NCBI GenBank assembly: GCA_009844405.1
Contig: VYBO01000075.1
Coordinates: 1-38,703, forward strand
Direction: 5' to 3'
Length of the DNA: 38,703 bases
Source of the DNA: Acidimicrobiaceae bacterium
GTDB lineage: Bacteria; Actinomycetota; Acidimicrobiia; Acidimicrobiales; Aldehydirespiratoraceae
A program made the position numbers and the translations under genes. A model generated the notes under the pieces. It saw nothing but the letters and a program-made list of their open reading frames with translations. It had not been told where the DNA came from and ran no database searches. Positions 1 through 8,555 of the stretch are shown piece after piece (position 1 is the first letter of the stretch; the number at the start of each line of letters is the position of its first letter).

Positions 1-1
1 C

Positions 2-1054
2 CCCCCCCCACCCCCCTCACCCTCTCACCAACACCATCCAGCCCTACATATCGCATTCTATTTCCTCTTTATTCACCCCTTATACCCTCAACCCGAAACC
101 CCACAACCCGAAACCGAAGACCCGCAACCCGAAACTCCGCAACCCGAAACCGAGGCCGAACCCCAAATCCCACAGCCCGAAACCGAACCGGAGCCCGAGA
201 CCGAGCCCGAGACCCCGCAACCGGCGGACACGCCACTCGTCTGGGCAGGCTTGCCAGGCAGCGGCGAACTCTTGTTCGAGCCGGGTGACGAAAGCCCCGG
301 TCGCCGCCTAGTGGCCGTGTACGGCCATCCGTCGACAGGGGGTCTCGGTGTATTGGGCGAGCAAGGCCCCGACGAGGCTGTCGAGCGACTTCGATCCATA
401 GCCGAGGGCTACGGTGCCGACGGGTCAGCGGTCCTGCCCACCTTCGAGATCATCGCCACCGTCGCCTCCGCCTCGGCCGGTGCCGATGGGGACTACTCGA
501 GCGTGACCGATCACGAGGTGATCAGGCCCTGGATCGAGGTCGCGGCCGCCAACGGCGTCTACGTGGTGTTGGATCTCCAGCCGGGACGAACGGACTTCCT
601 GACGCAGGCCAAGCACTACGAGGAGTTCCTTCGCCTGCCCCACGTCGGGCTCGCCCTCGATCCGGAGTGGAGGCTCAAGCCGCACGAGGTCCACTTGAGG
701 CAGATCGGCACGGTGGACGCGGCGGAGATCAACCAGGTCGTGGACTGGCTGGCCGGGATCGTCCGGGAAGAAGGCCTCCCCCAGAAGCTGCTGATCGTTC
801 ACCAGTTCCGGTTCTCGATGATCACCAACCGCGAGCAGATCGAGACGCCCCCGGAGTTGGCCGTGATGATCCACATGGACGGCCAAGGCTCCCTGTCAGC
901 CAAGTACAACACCTGGAACACGCTGACCGGCGAGGCCGATGCCGACCGCTTCTACTGGGGGTGGAAGAACTTCTACGACGAGGACAGCCCCATGGCCACG
1001 CCCGAGCAAGTGCTGGCACGGACACCCAACATCGTGTTCGTCTCATTCCAGTAG
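2..1054 (+). CDS. Partial secreted or surface protein: Pro/Glu-rich linker plus TIM-barrel-like domain
   Basis: The frame is open from the window edge with no stop, so the true start lies upstream. A linker of repeated PQPETE/PEPETE units (about bp 85-225) leads into a globular domain of about 270 residues ending at TAG 1054. Such Pro/Glu/Thr linkers usually tether an exported domain to the wall or membrane. The domain has alternating strand-helix character and motifs such as VVLDLQPGRTDF and GLALDPEW, which recall TIM-barrel glycoside-hydrolase-like proteins of actinobacteria. I cannot name a substrate or active site. The first TTG inside the frame (251) falls after the linker and is an unlikely start. 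The first 60 bases are poor, C-rich sequence and may be an assembly edge. Confidence 0.6.
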   Translation, partial: PPPPPSPSHQHHPALHIAFYFLFIHPLYPQPETPQPETEDPQPETPQPETEAEPQIPQPETEPEPETEPETPQPADTPLVWAGLPGSGELLFEPGDESPGRRLVAVYGHPSTGGLGVLGEQGPDEAVERLRSIAEGYGADGSAVLPTFEIIATVASASAGADGDYSSVTDHEVIRPWIEVAAANGVYVVLDLQPGRTDFLTQAKHYEEFLRLPHVGLALDPEWRLKPHEVHLRQIGTVDAAEINQVVDWLAGIVREEGLPQKLLIVHQFRFSMITNREQIETPPELAVMIHMDGQGSLSAKYNTWNTLTGEADADRFYWGWKNFYDEDSPMATPEQVLARTPNIVFVSFQ

Positions 1055-1094
1055 GCCGCGGATCGACAATTTGAACGAGTAGATCAACGCAACC

Positions 1095-1161
1095 AGATTT
1101 GGTACATTAGTCTTATCTGATTTGGTAGATTACATTGCCCTGATTTGGTATATTCCAGGAG
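1095..1161 (+). promoter_or_regulatory. Three 23-bp direct repeats forming the promoter/operator of the ATPase gene
   Basis: GATTTGGTA occurs at 1096-1104, 1119-1127 and 1142-1150, spaced exactly 23 bp, about two helical turns. Each copy continues into a TANATT hexamer (TACATT, TAGATT, TATATT). The last hexamer (1149-1154) ends 7 nt before the ATG at 1162, the geometry of a -10 box on a leaderless transcript. The AGGAG directly abutting the ATG is too close to serve as a normal ribosome binding site. The repeats look like binding sites for a regulator, possibly the gene's own product; this is inference. Confidence 0.6.
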
Positions 1162-2466
1162 ATGGAGGACCGCAGAGGGACGGATGAGCCAGCGTCAACC
1201 CTCACGCCTGCGGGCTACCGCAGCCGGATCGCTGAGACGAACGCCGCCCGGACGCTGGGCACAGCCCGCGCGCTGCTGATCGAAGGGCCGAAGGGCTGCG
1301 GAAAGACCTGGCTCGCCAAGCGGTTCGCCCGCAGCGAGGTGTTGCTCGAGCAGGATCCTGCTGCGTTCGCGCTCGCTCAAGCGGAGCCGAACAGGGTGCT
1401 CGGTGGCGCAACTCCTCGGCTCATCGACGAATGGCAGCGCGTCCCGCCGCTTTGGGCAGCAGTCCGAGGGGCCTGCGACGCCCGAGCCGAAGCCGGACAG
1501 TTCATCCTCACCGGATCGGCCACGCCGTCGGACCATCTCACCCGGCATTCCGGCGCCCTGCGAATCCAACGGCTCGCGCTTCGCACCATGTCGCTGACCG
1601 AACGAGGTCTGTCCACCGCGGCTGTGTCGCTGACCGAGCTGCTGCGCGCCGGGGGCTGCGCTGCCGACCGAACAGGACGAGGGGTGCCCGAAGCCGTAGA
1701 CGCTCTGTGCCGCGGCGGCTGGCCGGGTTTGGACCAGAGCTCTCCGGTGCGAGACGTGATCCGAGCCCTCTCGAGTTATCTCGAGGACGTTGCGCGCACC
1801 GACATTCGCCAAGTCGATGGCGTGTCTCGCGACCCGGTGAGGGTCAAGGCGCTGCTGCGCTCGCTCGCACGCAACGTCAGCACGTCGGCAAGCCTCAACA
1901 AGCTGGCAGCCGAAACGAACGCTGCCGCCCCGCTCAGCCGGCATTCGGTGCGGGCGTATCTCGACGCCCTGGAGCGCCTTCACGTCGTCGAGCCGCTCAC
2001 GGCCTGGCCCACCCACCTGCGTTCGCGGTCGCCGTTGCTCGTCAGCCCCAAGCACCAGTTCACCGATCCGTCACTGGCCGTTGCGGCGCTGCGAGCCAGC
2101 CCTCAGCGCCTGCTTGCCGATCCCGAGGCGCTGGGACTGCTGTTCGAATCGCTTGTCATCAGAGATCTGCGCGTCTATGCCCAGGCGTGCGACGCTGAGG
2201 TGCACTCGTTCACCGATGCGGCGGGCGCGGAGGCTGATGCGATCGTCGATGCTGGCGACGGCCGCTGGATAGCGGTCGAGGTCAAGCTCGGCGGCGCCGA
2301 TCAGATCGAGCAAGCGGCACGCTCGCTGCTGACCATGCGCCGCAAGGTGGACGAGTCGAGGATGGGCCCAGCAGCCAAGCTCGTCGTGGTCACTGCCGCC
2401 GACGGCTACGCCTACGACCGTCCCGACGGCGTTTCAGTCGTGCCCCTCTTCGCACTCGGCCCCTGA
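1162..2466 (+). CDS. AAA-family ATPase with C-terminal DUF4143-like domain
   Basis: 434 aa. The N-terminal AAA_14-type ATPase has Walker A GPKGCGKT (about residues 42-49), Walker B RLIDEWQ (about 86-92) and the sensor FILTGSA. The C-terminal half matches DUF4143 proteins, with a PD-(D/E)XK-like pattern: FTDAAGAEADAIV followed by WIAVEVKLGG, where E..D and ExK line up. Proteins of this architecture are common in actinobacteria and are often near toxin or defence genes; their substrates are not established. The start is the ATG that directly follows the three operator repeats, probably leaderless. It stands alone on the plus strand ahead of the type I restriction genes. Confidence 0.85.
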   Translation: MEDRRGTDEPASTLTPAGYRSRIAETNAARTLGTARALLIEGPKGCGKTWLAKRFARSEVLLEQDPAAFALAQAEPNRVLGGATPRLIDEWQRVPPLWAAVRGACDARAEAGQFILTGSATPSDHLTRHSGALRIQRLALRTMSLTERGLSTAAVSLTELLRAGGCAADRTGRGVPEAVDALCRGGWPGLDQSSPVRDVIRALSSYLEDVARTDIRQVDGVSRDPVRVKALLRSLARNVSTSASLNKLAAETNAAAPLSRHSVRAYLDALERLHVVEPLTAWPTHLRSRSPLLVSPKHQFTDPSLAVAALRASPQRLLADPEALGLLFESLVIRDLRVYAQACDAEVHSFTDAAGAEADAIVDAGDGRWIAVEVKLGGADQIEQAARSLLTMRRKVDESRMGPAAKLVVVTAADGYAYDRPDGVSVVPLFALGP

Positions 2467-2775
2467 TGCGCCCAGCCAGGCCGCGGCCCGTGTCGGGGCT
2501 AGCCCTGCAGGTGTTCCCATCCGTTCGGGGCAGTGGCCGAAGTCCGCGTCCCTCTCGTGGTCAGCCCAGTCACGCCCTGAACGCACCGAAGGCTGGGGCC
2601 GCTCGGCAGCACCCCACCGTCATCGGTGCCGAGAATGAGTAGCCTCGGCGTGCGGTGAGCGCCCTTCATGACAGCGGAGTTCGTCACAACCGGCGAGCAA
2701 CACGCCTTCTTCGATCGGTTTCTCGACCGACCCGCCGTCGGACATGACGACCTGGATGGGGGTGGTGTGGGCGGC
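2467..2775. other. Intergenic stretch before hsdM
   Basis: About 300 bp of normal high-GC sequence. Both strands have short open frames, including an in-frame N-terminal extension of hsdM from 2668, but none has a recognisable domain. No strong terminator or -10 element was seen. Confidence 0.4.
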
Positions 2776-4785
2776 ATGGTGATCAAGAACCACTCCGGGT
2801 TCATCTGGTCGGTGGCGGACCTGCTGCGCGGGGTGTACAAGCAGTCGGAGTACGGGCGGGTGATACTGCCGTTGACGGTGCTGCGCCGCTTGGACTGCGT
2901 GCTGGAGCCGACCAAGGCCGAGGTGCTGGAGACCATGGCGGATCTGCCGGAGACGCTGCGCAACCGCGAGCCGCTGCTTCAGCAGGTGGCCGGAGAGACT
3001 TTCGTGAATATGTCACGGCACACGTTCCACACGCTGCTGGGCGATCCCGACAACGTGGCCGGGAACTTGCGCAACTACATCGCGGGCTTCTCGGAGTCGG
3101 CCCGCGACATCGTGGACAAGTTCAACTTCGACGTGCAGATCGACCGCCTCGACGACCACAACCTGCTGTATCCCGTGGTGTCGAAGTTCGCGGAGATCGA
3201 CTTGAGCCCTGCCGCGGTGTCGAACCTGGAGATGGGGTATCTGTACGAGGAGCTGATCCGCAAGTTCTCGGAGCTGTCCAATGAGACCGCGGGGGAGCAC
3301 TTCACGCCCCGCGAGGTGATCCGGTTGATGGTGAACCTGCTGTTCGCCGATGACGACAGGCTGCTGACCCGGCCGGGCGTGGTGAAGACGCTGTTGGATC
3401 CGGCCTGCGGCACCGGCGGGATGCTCGCGGTGGCCGAGGACTATCTGCGCGAGCTCAACCCGCATGCCCGGCTGCTGGTGTTCGGCCAGGAAGTGAACGC
3501 TGAGACGTATGCCACCTGCCGCGCCGACATGCTGATCAAAGGCGCCGACGCCGACAACATCCGCTTCGGCAACAGTTTCGACGACGACCAGCATCAAGGG
3601 CAGCGCTTCGACTACCTGCTAGCCAACCCTCCGTTCGGCGTGGAGTGGAAGATGGTGGCCGACACGATCCGCGACGAGCACGCCGCCCAGGGCTTCGCGG
3701 GCCGTTTCGGGGCGGGGCTGCCCCGCATCAACGACGGCAGCTTCCTGTTCTTGCAGCACATGATCTCGAAGATGAGGCGCCCCGACGAGGGTGGCGCCCG
3801 GCTGGCGATCGTGTTCAACGGGTCGCCGCTGTTCACCGGCGCCGCCGGCTCGGGCGAGTCTGAGATCCGCCGCTGGATCATCGAGAGCGACATGCTCGAA
3901 GCGGTCGTCGCGCTGCCCGACCAGCTGTTCTACAACACGGGCATCTCCACCTACTTCTGGGTGGTCACCAACCGCAAGGCGCCTCACCGCCGGGGCAAGG
4001 TGCAGCTCATCGACGCCCGCGAGAGCTTCACCAAGATGCGCAAGGGCCTCGGCCAGAAGCGCAAGGAGGTCTCTCCCGAGCAGATCGTCGAACTCACCCG
4101 CCTCTACGGAACCTTCGAGGAGGGTCCTCGGGTCAAGATCTTCCCCAACGAATCGTTCGGGTTCCTGCGTATCACCGTGGAGCGGCCCCTGCGAACGCGC
4201 TGGGAGATCACCGACGCCACACTCGCCGCCGTCGAGTCCGACAAGAAGATCGCCAAGCTTGATGTGCCGAAGCGCGACGCCCTGCTCGAAGTGCTGAGGA
4301 AAGGCAGCGGCACCCAGTACGCCACTGAGAAGTCAGCCAAGGCAGCAGTCCAGGAAGCCCTCGCATCGATAGGCACCGACACGTCCGCCGCCGTCGCCAA
4401 GGCTGTCACCGACGCCCTGGCGGTGCAAGACCCCGAAGCTCCCGTCATCACGGACCGGGCGGGCAACCCCAAGCCCGACCCCGACTTGCGCGACAACGAG
4501 AACGTCCCGTTGCCGGAGGTGAGCGTCGCCTACGAGCCCGACCCAACCGCCCGACTCGAAACCATCGAGTACCGCACGGCCGTCGACGACTACCTCGAAA
4601 CCGAAGTTCACCCCTACGTCCCCGATGCCTGGTACGACCCCGCCAAGACCAAGATCGGCTACGAAGTCCCACTAACCCGCCACTTCTACACTTACACCCC
4701 ACCCCGCCCATTAGACGAGATCGATACCGAGATCAGGGAACTAGAATCTGAAGTCAGTGCCTTGCTCAATATGGCCATGCCATGA
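2776..4785 (+). CDS. hsdM: Type I restriction-modification methyltransferase subunit HsdM
   Basis: 669 aa from ATG 2776. HsdM transfers a methyl group from S-adenosylmethionine to adenine N6 and forms the core of the type I complex with HsdS and HsdR. The N-terminal helical domain reads SVADLLRGVYKQSEYGRVIL. The SAM motif DPACGTGG is at residues 208-215 and the catalytic N284-P-P-F-G is the adenine-type NPPF motif. A C-terminal extension of about 150 residues ends in a coiled region that would contact HsdS. I prefer ATG 2776 to the in-frame ATG 2668 because family similarity begins with the SGFIWSVADLL segment; GTG 2767 is also possible. The stop overlaps hsdS by 4 nt (ATGA). Confidence 0.93.
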   Translation: MVIKNHSGFIWSVADLLRGVYKQSEYGRVILPLTVLRRLDCVLEPTKAEVLETMADLPETLRNREPLLQQVAGETFVNMSRHTFHTLLGDPDNVAGNLRNYIAGFSESARDIVDKFNFDVQIDRLDDHNLLYPVVSKFAEIDLSPAAVSNLEMGYLYEELIRKFSELSNETAGEHFTPREVIRLMVNLLFADDDRLLTRPGVVKTLLDPACGTGGMLAVAEDYLRELNPHARLLVFGQEVNAETYATCRADMLIKGADADNIRFGNSFDDDQHQGQRFDYLLANPPFGVEWKMVADTIRDEHAAQGFAGRFGAGLPRINDGSFLFLQHMISKMRRPDEGGARLAIVFNGSPLFTGAAGSGESEIRRWIIESDMLEAVVALPDQLFYNTGISTYFWVVTNRKAPHRRGKVQLIDARESFTKMRKGLGQKRKEVSPEQIVELTRLYGTFEEGPRVKIFPNESFGFLRITVERPLRTRWEITDATLAAVESDKKIAKLDVPKRDALLEVLRKGSGTQYATEKSAKAAVQEALASIGTDTSAAVAKAVTDALAVQDPEAPVITDRAGNPKPDPDLRDNENVPLPEVSVAYEPDPTARLETIEYRTAVDDYLETEVHPYVPDAWYDPAKTKIGYEVPLTRHFYTYTPPRPLDEIDTEIRELESEVSALLNMAMP

Positions 4786-5978
4786 CAGCAGCAATCCCTC
4801 TGAAGCGTATTGCGACAGTAGTTGCTGGCCAATCACCACCCTCGTCGAAGGTCTCAAACTTGAACGATGGCCTCCCTTTCCTCCAGGGGAACGCTGAGTT
4901 TGGTGACGTTAGTCCCTCTGCCCGATATTCCTGTACTGAGGCACCCAAGACGGCTGAACGAGGCGATGTGTTGCTCTCTGTACGGGCACCGGTGGGCGCA
5001 CTCAATATAGCTGATCGATGCTACGGAATCGGTCGTGGTCTGTGCGCCATTCGGCCACGACCAGGCATCGAGCGCCGTTATCTGTGGTGGGCACTTCATG
5101 CCTCCATTCCGTTCCTTCACGCATCAGCTGCGGGCTCCACCTATGATGCTGTGACAGTCGACATTGTCTCTCAATTACTGATCCCGACTCCAGAACAGCG
5201 TAAGCAACAGCAAATCGCCAAACATCTCGACACTGAAATCACTCGCATTGATGCCCTCATCTCTGCCAAGCGTCGACTATCCGATCTGCTTGAGTCACGT
5301 CTGATAGCCCTTGCTAACGATGCTGTCAGAGGGGACGGTGGTGATAAGGCGACAGGGATCCCATCCTTGCTAGCGATTCCATCTACATGGCGAGTACTAC
5401 GAAACAAGGTCTTCGCTCGCGAAGTCACCCGAAGATCAGACGACGGGGTGGACGAGATGCTGTCTGTATCACACATTACAGGTGTGACACCTAGGTCAGA
5501 GAAGACTGTCTACATGTTCGAGGCCGAGTCGACTGTGGGATACAAGTTGGTGCGACCTGGAGACCTAGTCATAAACACCATGTGGGCTTGGATGGGCGCT
5601 GCAGGAGTCTCAGATGTGCATGGGATTGTCAGTCCTGCCTATGGCGTGTACGAGTTCGATGACAGCATTGTGCTGCCTAAGTTCTACGATATCCTCGTTC
5701 GGACCCCGGCGTACATTGCTGAGATGACCCGGTTCAGTCGGGGCGTCACTAGCTCTCGATTGCGTCTCTATCCTGACGAATTCTTGCGGTTATCGTCGCC
5801 CGTACCCCCGACCAAGACCCAGCAAGCGATTATTGATCGATACTCCTCTCATGAATCAATAGCTACACAAGCCCGTGAACACATAGCCAACCAGATTCAA
5901 CTTCTCCATGAGCGACGGCAGGCGTTGATTGCCGCCGTCGTGACCGGCGAGATGCGGGTGCCAAGGGTGGCAGCGTGA
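4782..5978 (+). CDS. hsdS: Type I restriction-modification specificity subunit HsdS
   Basis: 398 aa, translationally coupled to hsdM through ATGA. HsdS chooses the bipartite DNA target. Two target-recognition domains (about residues 1-135 and 195-335) are each followed by a conserved helical spacer: QQQIAKHLDTEITRIDALI near 145, and the segment with IANQIQLLHERRQALI near the C-terminus. The two half-repeats give the usual pseudo-symmetric layout. Base composition drops inside this gene: line 5821-5880 is 43% G+C against about 70% in core genes, and codons such as ATA and CTA appear. That is typical of exchanged recognition domains. The recognition sequence cannot be read from the protein by eye. 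Confidence 0.93.
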   Translation: MTAAIPLKRIATVVAGQSPPSSKVSNLNDGLPFLQGNAEFGDVSPSARYSCTEAPKTAERGDVLLSVRAPVGALNIADRCYGIGRGLCAIRPRPGIERRYLWWALHASIPFLHASAAGSTYDAVTVDIVSQLLIPTPEQRKQQQIAKHLDTEITRIDALISAKRRLSDLLESRLIALANDAVRGDGGDKATGIPSLLAIPSTWRVLRNKVFAREVTRRSDDGVDEMLSVSHITGVTPRSEKTVYMFEAESTVGYKLVRPGDLVINTMWAWMGAAGVSDVHGIVSPAYGVYEFDDSIVLPKFYDILVRTPAYIAEMTRFSRGVTSSRLRLYPDEFLRLSSPVPPTKTQQAIIDRYSSHESIATQAREHIANQIQLLHERRQALIAAVVTGEMRVPRVAA

Positions 5979-6042
5979 GTCGCCCTCCAAGTCAGCCTGA
6001 GGTAAGTATTGTTTGGTAGCCGCCACCACGGCCGCGGTTGAG

Positions 6043-6936
6043 TTAGACAGCATCCGCTGAGTTGCTCCTGTCCAGCCACTTGGCGCCGACTAGTTGAGTG
6101 GTCGCGGTGCCGACAACACAGTTCCGTGAGAAGGCTATGAGTTCTTGGCCGCGGTGTGCTCGACTAGCGCTGTGCCGAAGGCTGAATCGCAGGATTCGTG
6201 CTTCGGGGTAGAGTTCGTTGGCCACGCGTTCGTCCGTGTCATAACTCACCATCCAGAAGGTGGCACTTGACTGAAGAGTGTGCGCCAATTCCTGGTGGCT
6301 GGCGTAGGTCATAGTGTCCATGTAGAGGTCGGATGACTTGGTCAAATACGGCGGATCGGCGTATACGAGAGCTGATCCCTCCGTGTGTGCATTAATTTGC
6401 GTCAGCAGATCGATGGCGTCGCCTTCGTGGATGTCGAGACGACCAGCTAAGCCAGCGATGGCCTCCAGGCGCTCTAGGAGATTCGGCTTGTTGAAACGGC
6501 AGTCAAGCGGCCATCGGCCGTCTTGGTTAAGTCCACCGATCGGGCGTGCTCTGATGACGCCGGAGTAGTTCGTGCGGTTGAGGAAGAACGCGGCGAAGCC
6601 TAGCGTGAGGTCATCGCCGGTTGGTCCTCGAGATAGGATTTCAGCCTGTTCATGCCATGTGTCAATCGTTACTGCGCACTCGCTGATACGATCGGCGAAC
6701 TGATCGGGATGATTGACCGCCGCCCGCCAGAAGGCAGCGATTGCTGGGTCTGCGTCGCCAATCACCGCAGCGTCGATGTCGCCTTCTAACAGCAGTCCGA
6801 CAGCAACGGCTGCACCGCCGGCGAATGGTTCAACATAGGTCGTTGCCGGCGGTGTGTTGCGGCGGACGATCTCGCGCACGAATCTCAGCAGTAGGCCCTT
6901 GCCTCCCGGGTATCGCAGCGGACTGTGGAACGCCAC
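6043..6936 (-). CDS. D12-class (Dam-like) adenine-N6 DNA methyltransferase
   Basis: 297 aa. An alpha-class adenine methylase would modify a short palindromic site. Motifs in order: RYPGGKG (residues 8-14), YVEPFAGGAA (34-43, SAM binding), FFLNRTNYSG (117-126) and the catalytic DPPY (194-197). All key residues are present. It lies 2 bp downstream of the ParB-like gene on the same strand, so the two are almost surely co-transcribed. It converges on hsdS, so it is a separate transcription unit inserted between hsdS and hsdR. No classical type II endonuclease gene is adjacent. The methylase may protect the host from an activity of the ParB-like partner, or mark DNA for it; both are inferences. 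Confidence 0.9.
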   Translation of the reverse strand: MAFHSPLRYPGGKGLLLRFVREIVRRNTPPATTYVEPFAGGAAVAVGLLLEGDIDAAVIGDADPAIAAFWRAAVNHPDQFADRISECAVTIDTWHEQAEILSRGPTGDDLTLGFAAFFLNRTNYSGVIRARPIGGLNQDGRWPLDCRFNKPNLLERLEAIAGLAGRLDIHEGDAIDLLTQINAHTEGSALVYADPPYLTKSSDLYMDTMTYASHQELAHTLQSSATFWMVSYDTDERVANELYPEARILRFSLRHSASRAHRGQELIAFSRNCVVGTATTQLVGAKWLDRSNSADAV

Positions 6937-6938
6937 AG

Positions 6939-8369
6939 CTACTGATTCCGGCTGTTTGACCGGAGAACGTCGGAAATGTCTTGGATTAACACCGTATAGC
7001 GCACAGAGATAGTCGCGAGTTCGTCATGCAGTGGAGGATGGTGTGGGTTGTGGACGTAGTTGTTCAGGTTGGTCGCCCCGGCAAGGCTGTATGGCTTTGC
7101 CAACTCGGTCGTGATGCCGTGGTAGCGCTGACTCTTCTTGGGTACCTGAAGTTTGTCGATGGCCTCTTCAATTCGGTCCGCTAGCGTCTTGACGGTATTG
7201 AGATTGACATTGATCGACTCAAGGTATTCGACGACGCTGAGTTCGATGGCGCTTCGAAGCACGACAGCGGCCGCGTTAGGAAACTTGCCGAGATCAAGCT
7301 GCTGGAGTTCCTCGAAGATACTTCTAGTACGTGTCTTGAGTCCGACTGGCTCCAGATCCTGGAACAGCCGCGAAGCCTGACGGCGAGTCCCCTTTCGTGT
7401 GGTGGACTGCCGCTGATCGGTAGTGGACGAGGCTTGGCGTGCGTTGTCGCGTGCCGCCGATGCCGTAGTGGACCCAGCGGTGCGCGATGTCGCATCGGCA
7501 TCGTTGCGATGGCCGGTGCGGGGATCACTGGCGTCGGTCGGCTCGCCGTCGCCTTCGGCCTGAACGTCAGAGCCCAGGAGTCTGCGGATATGTTGTTCGC
7601 GGTCTTTCTGAAGCGTGAGGGCTGTAACTGCGGTGTCACCCGCGAGGTCGGCGACGATGACCGTGAAGCGGTGTATTAGGGCCGCCTCGGGCGCTATCGC
7701 AATCACGTCATGGCCCTTGAAATCGAAACCAACGAGGGCTCGAACTGCCTGATCGGTCAGGAGGCGGCCGAGGTTCGTGCTCGCACCCTCCAGGACGGCA
7801 CCGATCTGCTGATGAACTGTGTCGTCAGTTGTGCGCTCACCCAGCCACCCCAATACAGCCATCGCGCTCGATGTCTGGGTGCGGCGGCTCGGTGGTCGAA
7901 AGCGGTGCTGTGCCACCGGGGACCACGGCATTACTCCTAAGCCGTCACGCTGCCCAGTGTGAGTGCGTTCAAGCCATGGGGCAGCGCTCTCACGATCAGG
8001 CAACAGACAACACGCAACCCGGTTCGGGCGAAGGCCCGGGGCCGCAACTCGAGTCACAAAGTCAGCGGGCCTGACAGCGAGCGGTACGAGCAGGGGATCA
8101 GCAAGCAAGCGGACGGCAGCAAGCCGACGGTTGCCGTCAAGGACTGTGTACCGTCCGGTGGTCTCCGCGATGACGATGAAGCGTTGCGCCGGGTTAAGGC
8201 CTTTGCTGTGAATGTCGAGCGCCAGGTTCGGGAGTTTGCGGCCCTGGTCTGCCATGAGGGCGGCGAGCGCTGCCGCTTGGTCCGCAACCTGGCCGTGGCG
8301 CGGATTGTGGCAGTCGAGATCCAACCGGGCGACGTCAAGATCGAGATGCTGCACGAGGCTTCCTTCCAT
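6939..8369 (-). CDS. ParB/Srx-fold protein with DGNRR motif and C-terminal helical domain
   Basis: 476 aa. The N-terminal about 100 residues form a ParB-like fold: NPRHG at 22-26 and VLDGNRRLAA at 76-85, where canonical ParB has GERRxRA. A middle region is followed by a low-complexity Ser/Thr/Arg-rich linker (about 275-335). The C-terminal about 140 residues are helical and contain LNNYVHN at 435-441, which recalls HEPN-type motifs (R/N-x-x-x-H) but without the arginine. DGNRR ParB-like proteins occur in phages and defence loci, where members can be nucleases or CTP-dependent switches. Its close link to the D12 methylase suggests a two-gene system. The start ATG 8369 has only a weak ribosome binding site. 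Confidence 0.75.
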   Translation of the reverse strand: MEGSLVQHLDLDVARLDLDCHNPRHGQVADQAAALAALMADQGRKLPNLALDIHSKGLNPAQRFIVIAETTGRYTVLDGNRRLAAVRLLADPLLVPLAVRPADFVTRVAAPGLRPNRVACCLLPDRESAAPWLERTHTGQRDGLGVMPWSPVAQHRFRPPSRRTQTSSAMAVLGWLGERTTDDTVHQQIGAVLEGASTNLGRLLTDQAVRALVGFDFKGHDVIAIAPEAALIHRFTVIVADLAGDTAVTALTLQKDREQHIRRLLGSDVQAEGDGEPTDASDPRTGHRNDADATSRTAGSTTASAARDNARQASSTTDQRQSTTRKGTRRQASRLFQDLEPVGLKTRTRSIFEELQQLDLGKFPNAAAVVLRSAIELSVVEYLESINVNLNTVKTLADRIEEAIDKLQVPKKSQRYHGITTELAKPYSLAGATNLNNYVHNPHHPPLHDELATISVRYTVLIQDISDVLRSNSRNQ

Positions 8370-8555
8370 GGCCGACGGGGAGAATAGTCTGGAGGTGCGT
8401 CAGGAGGTGCCGGCCGCAGCCGGGCCCGCGTCGGCGACGAGGCGGTCGAGAACGCCTCAAGGATTCTGCTGGGCCTGAGGCGCGGCGCATACATGGCGGC
8501 TGCATTACAGTTGCGGGCGATACTGAACGCGTGGCAGTCACGCCAGAATGGTTGA

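Noticed and set aside
2467..2963. A minus-strand open frame before hsdM
   Set aside because: It overlaps hsdM and shows no family pattern; a chance frame in high-GC DNA.
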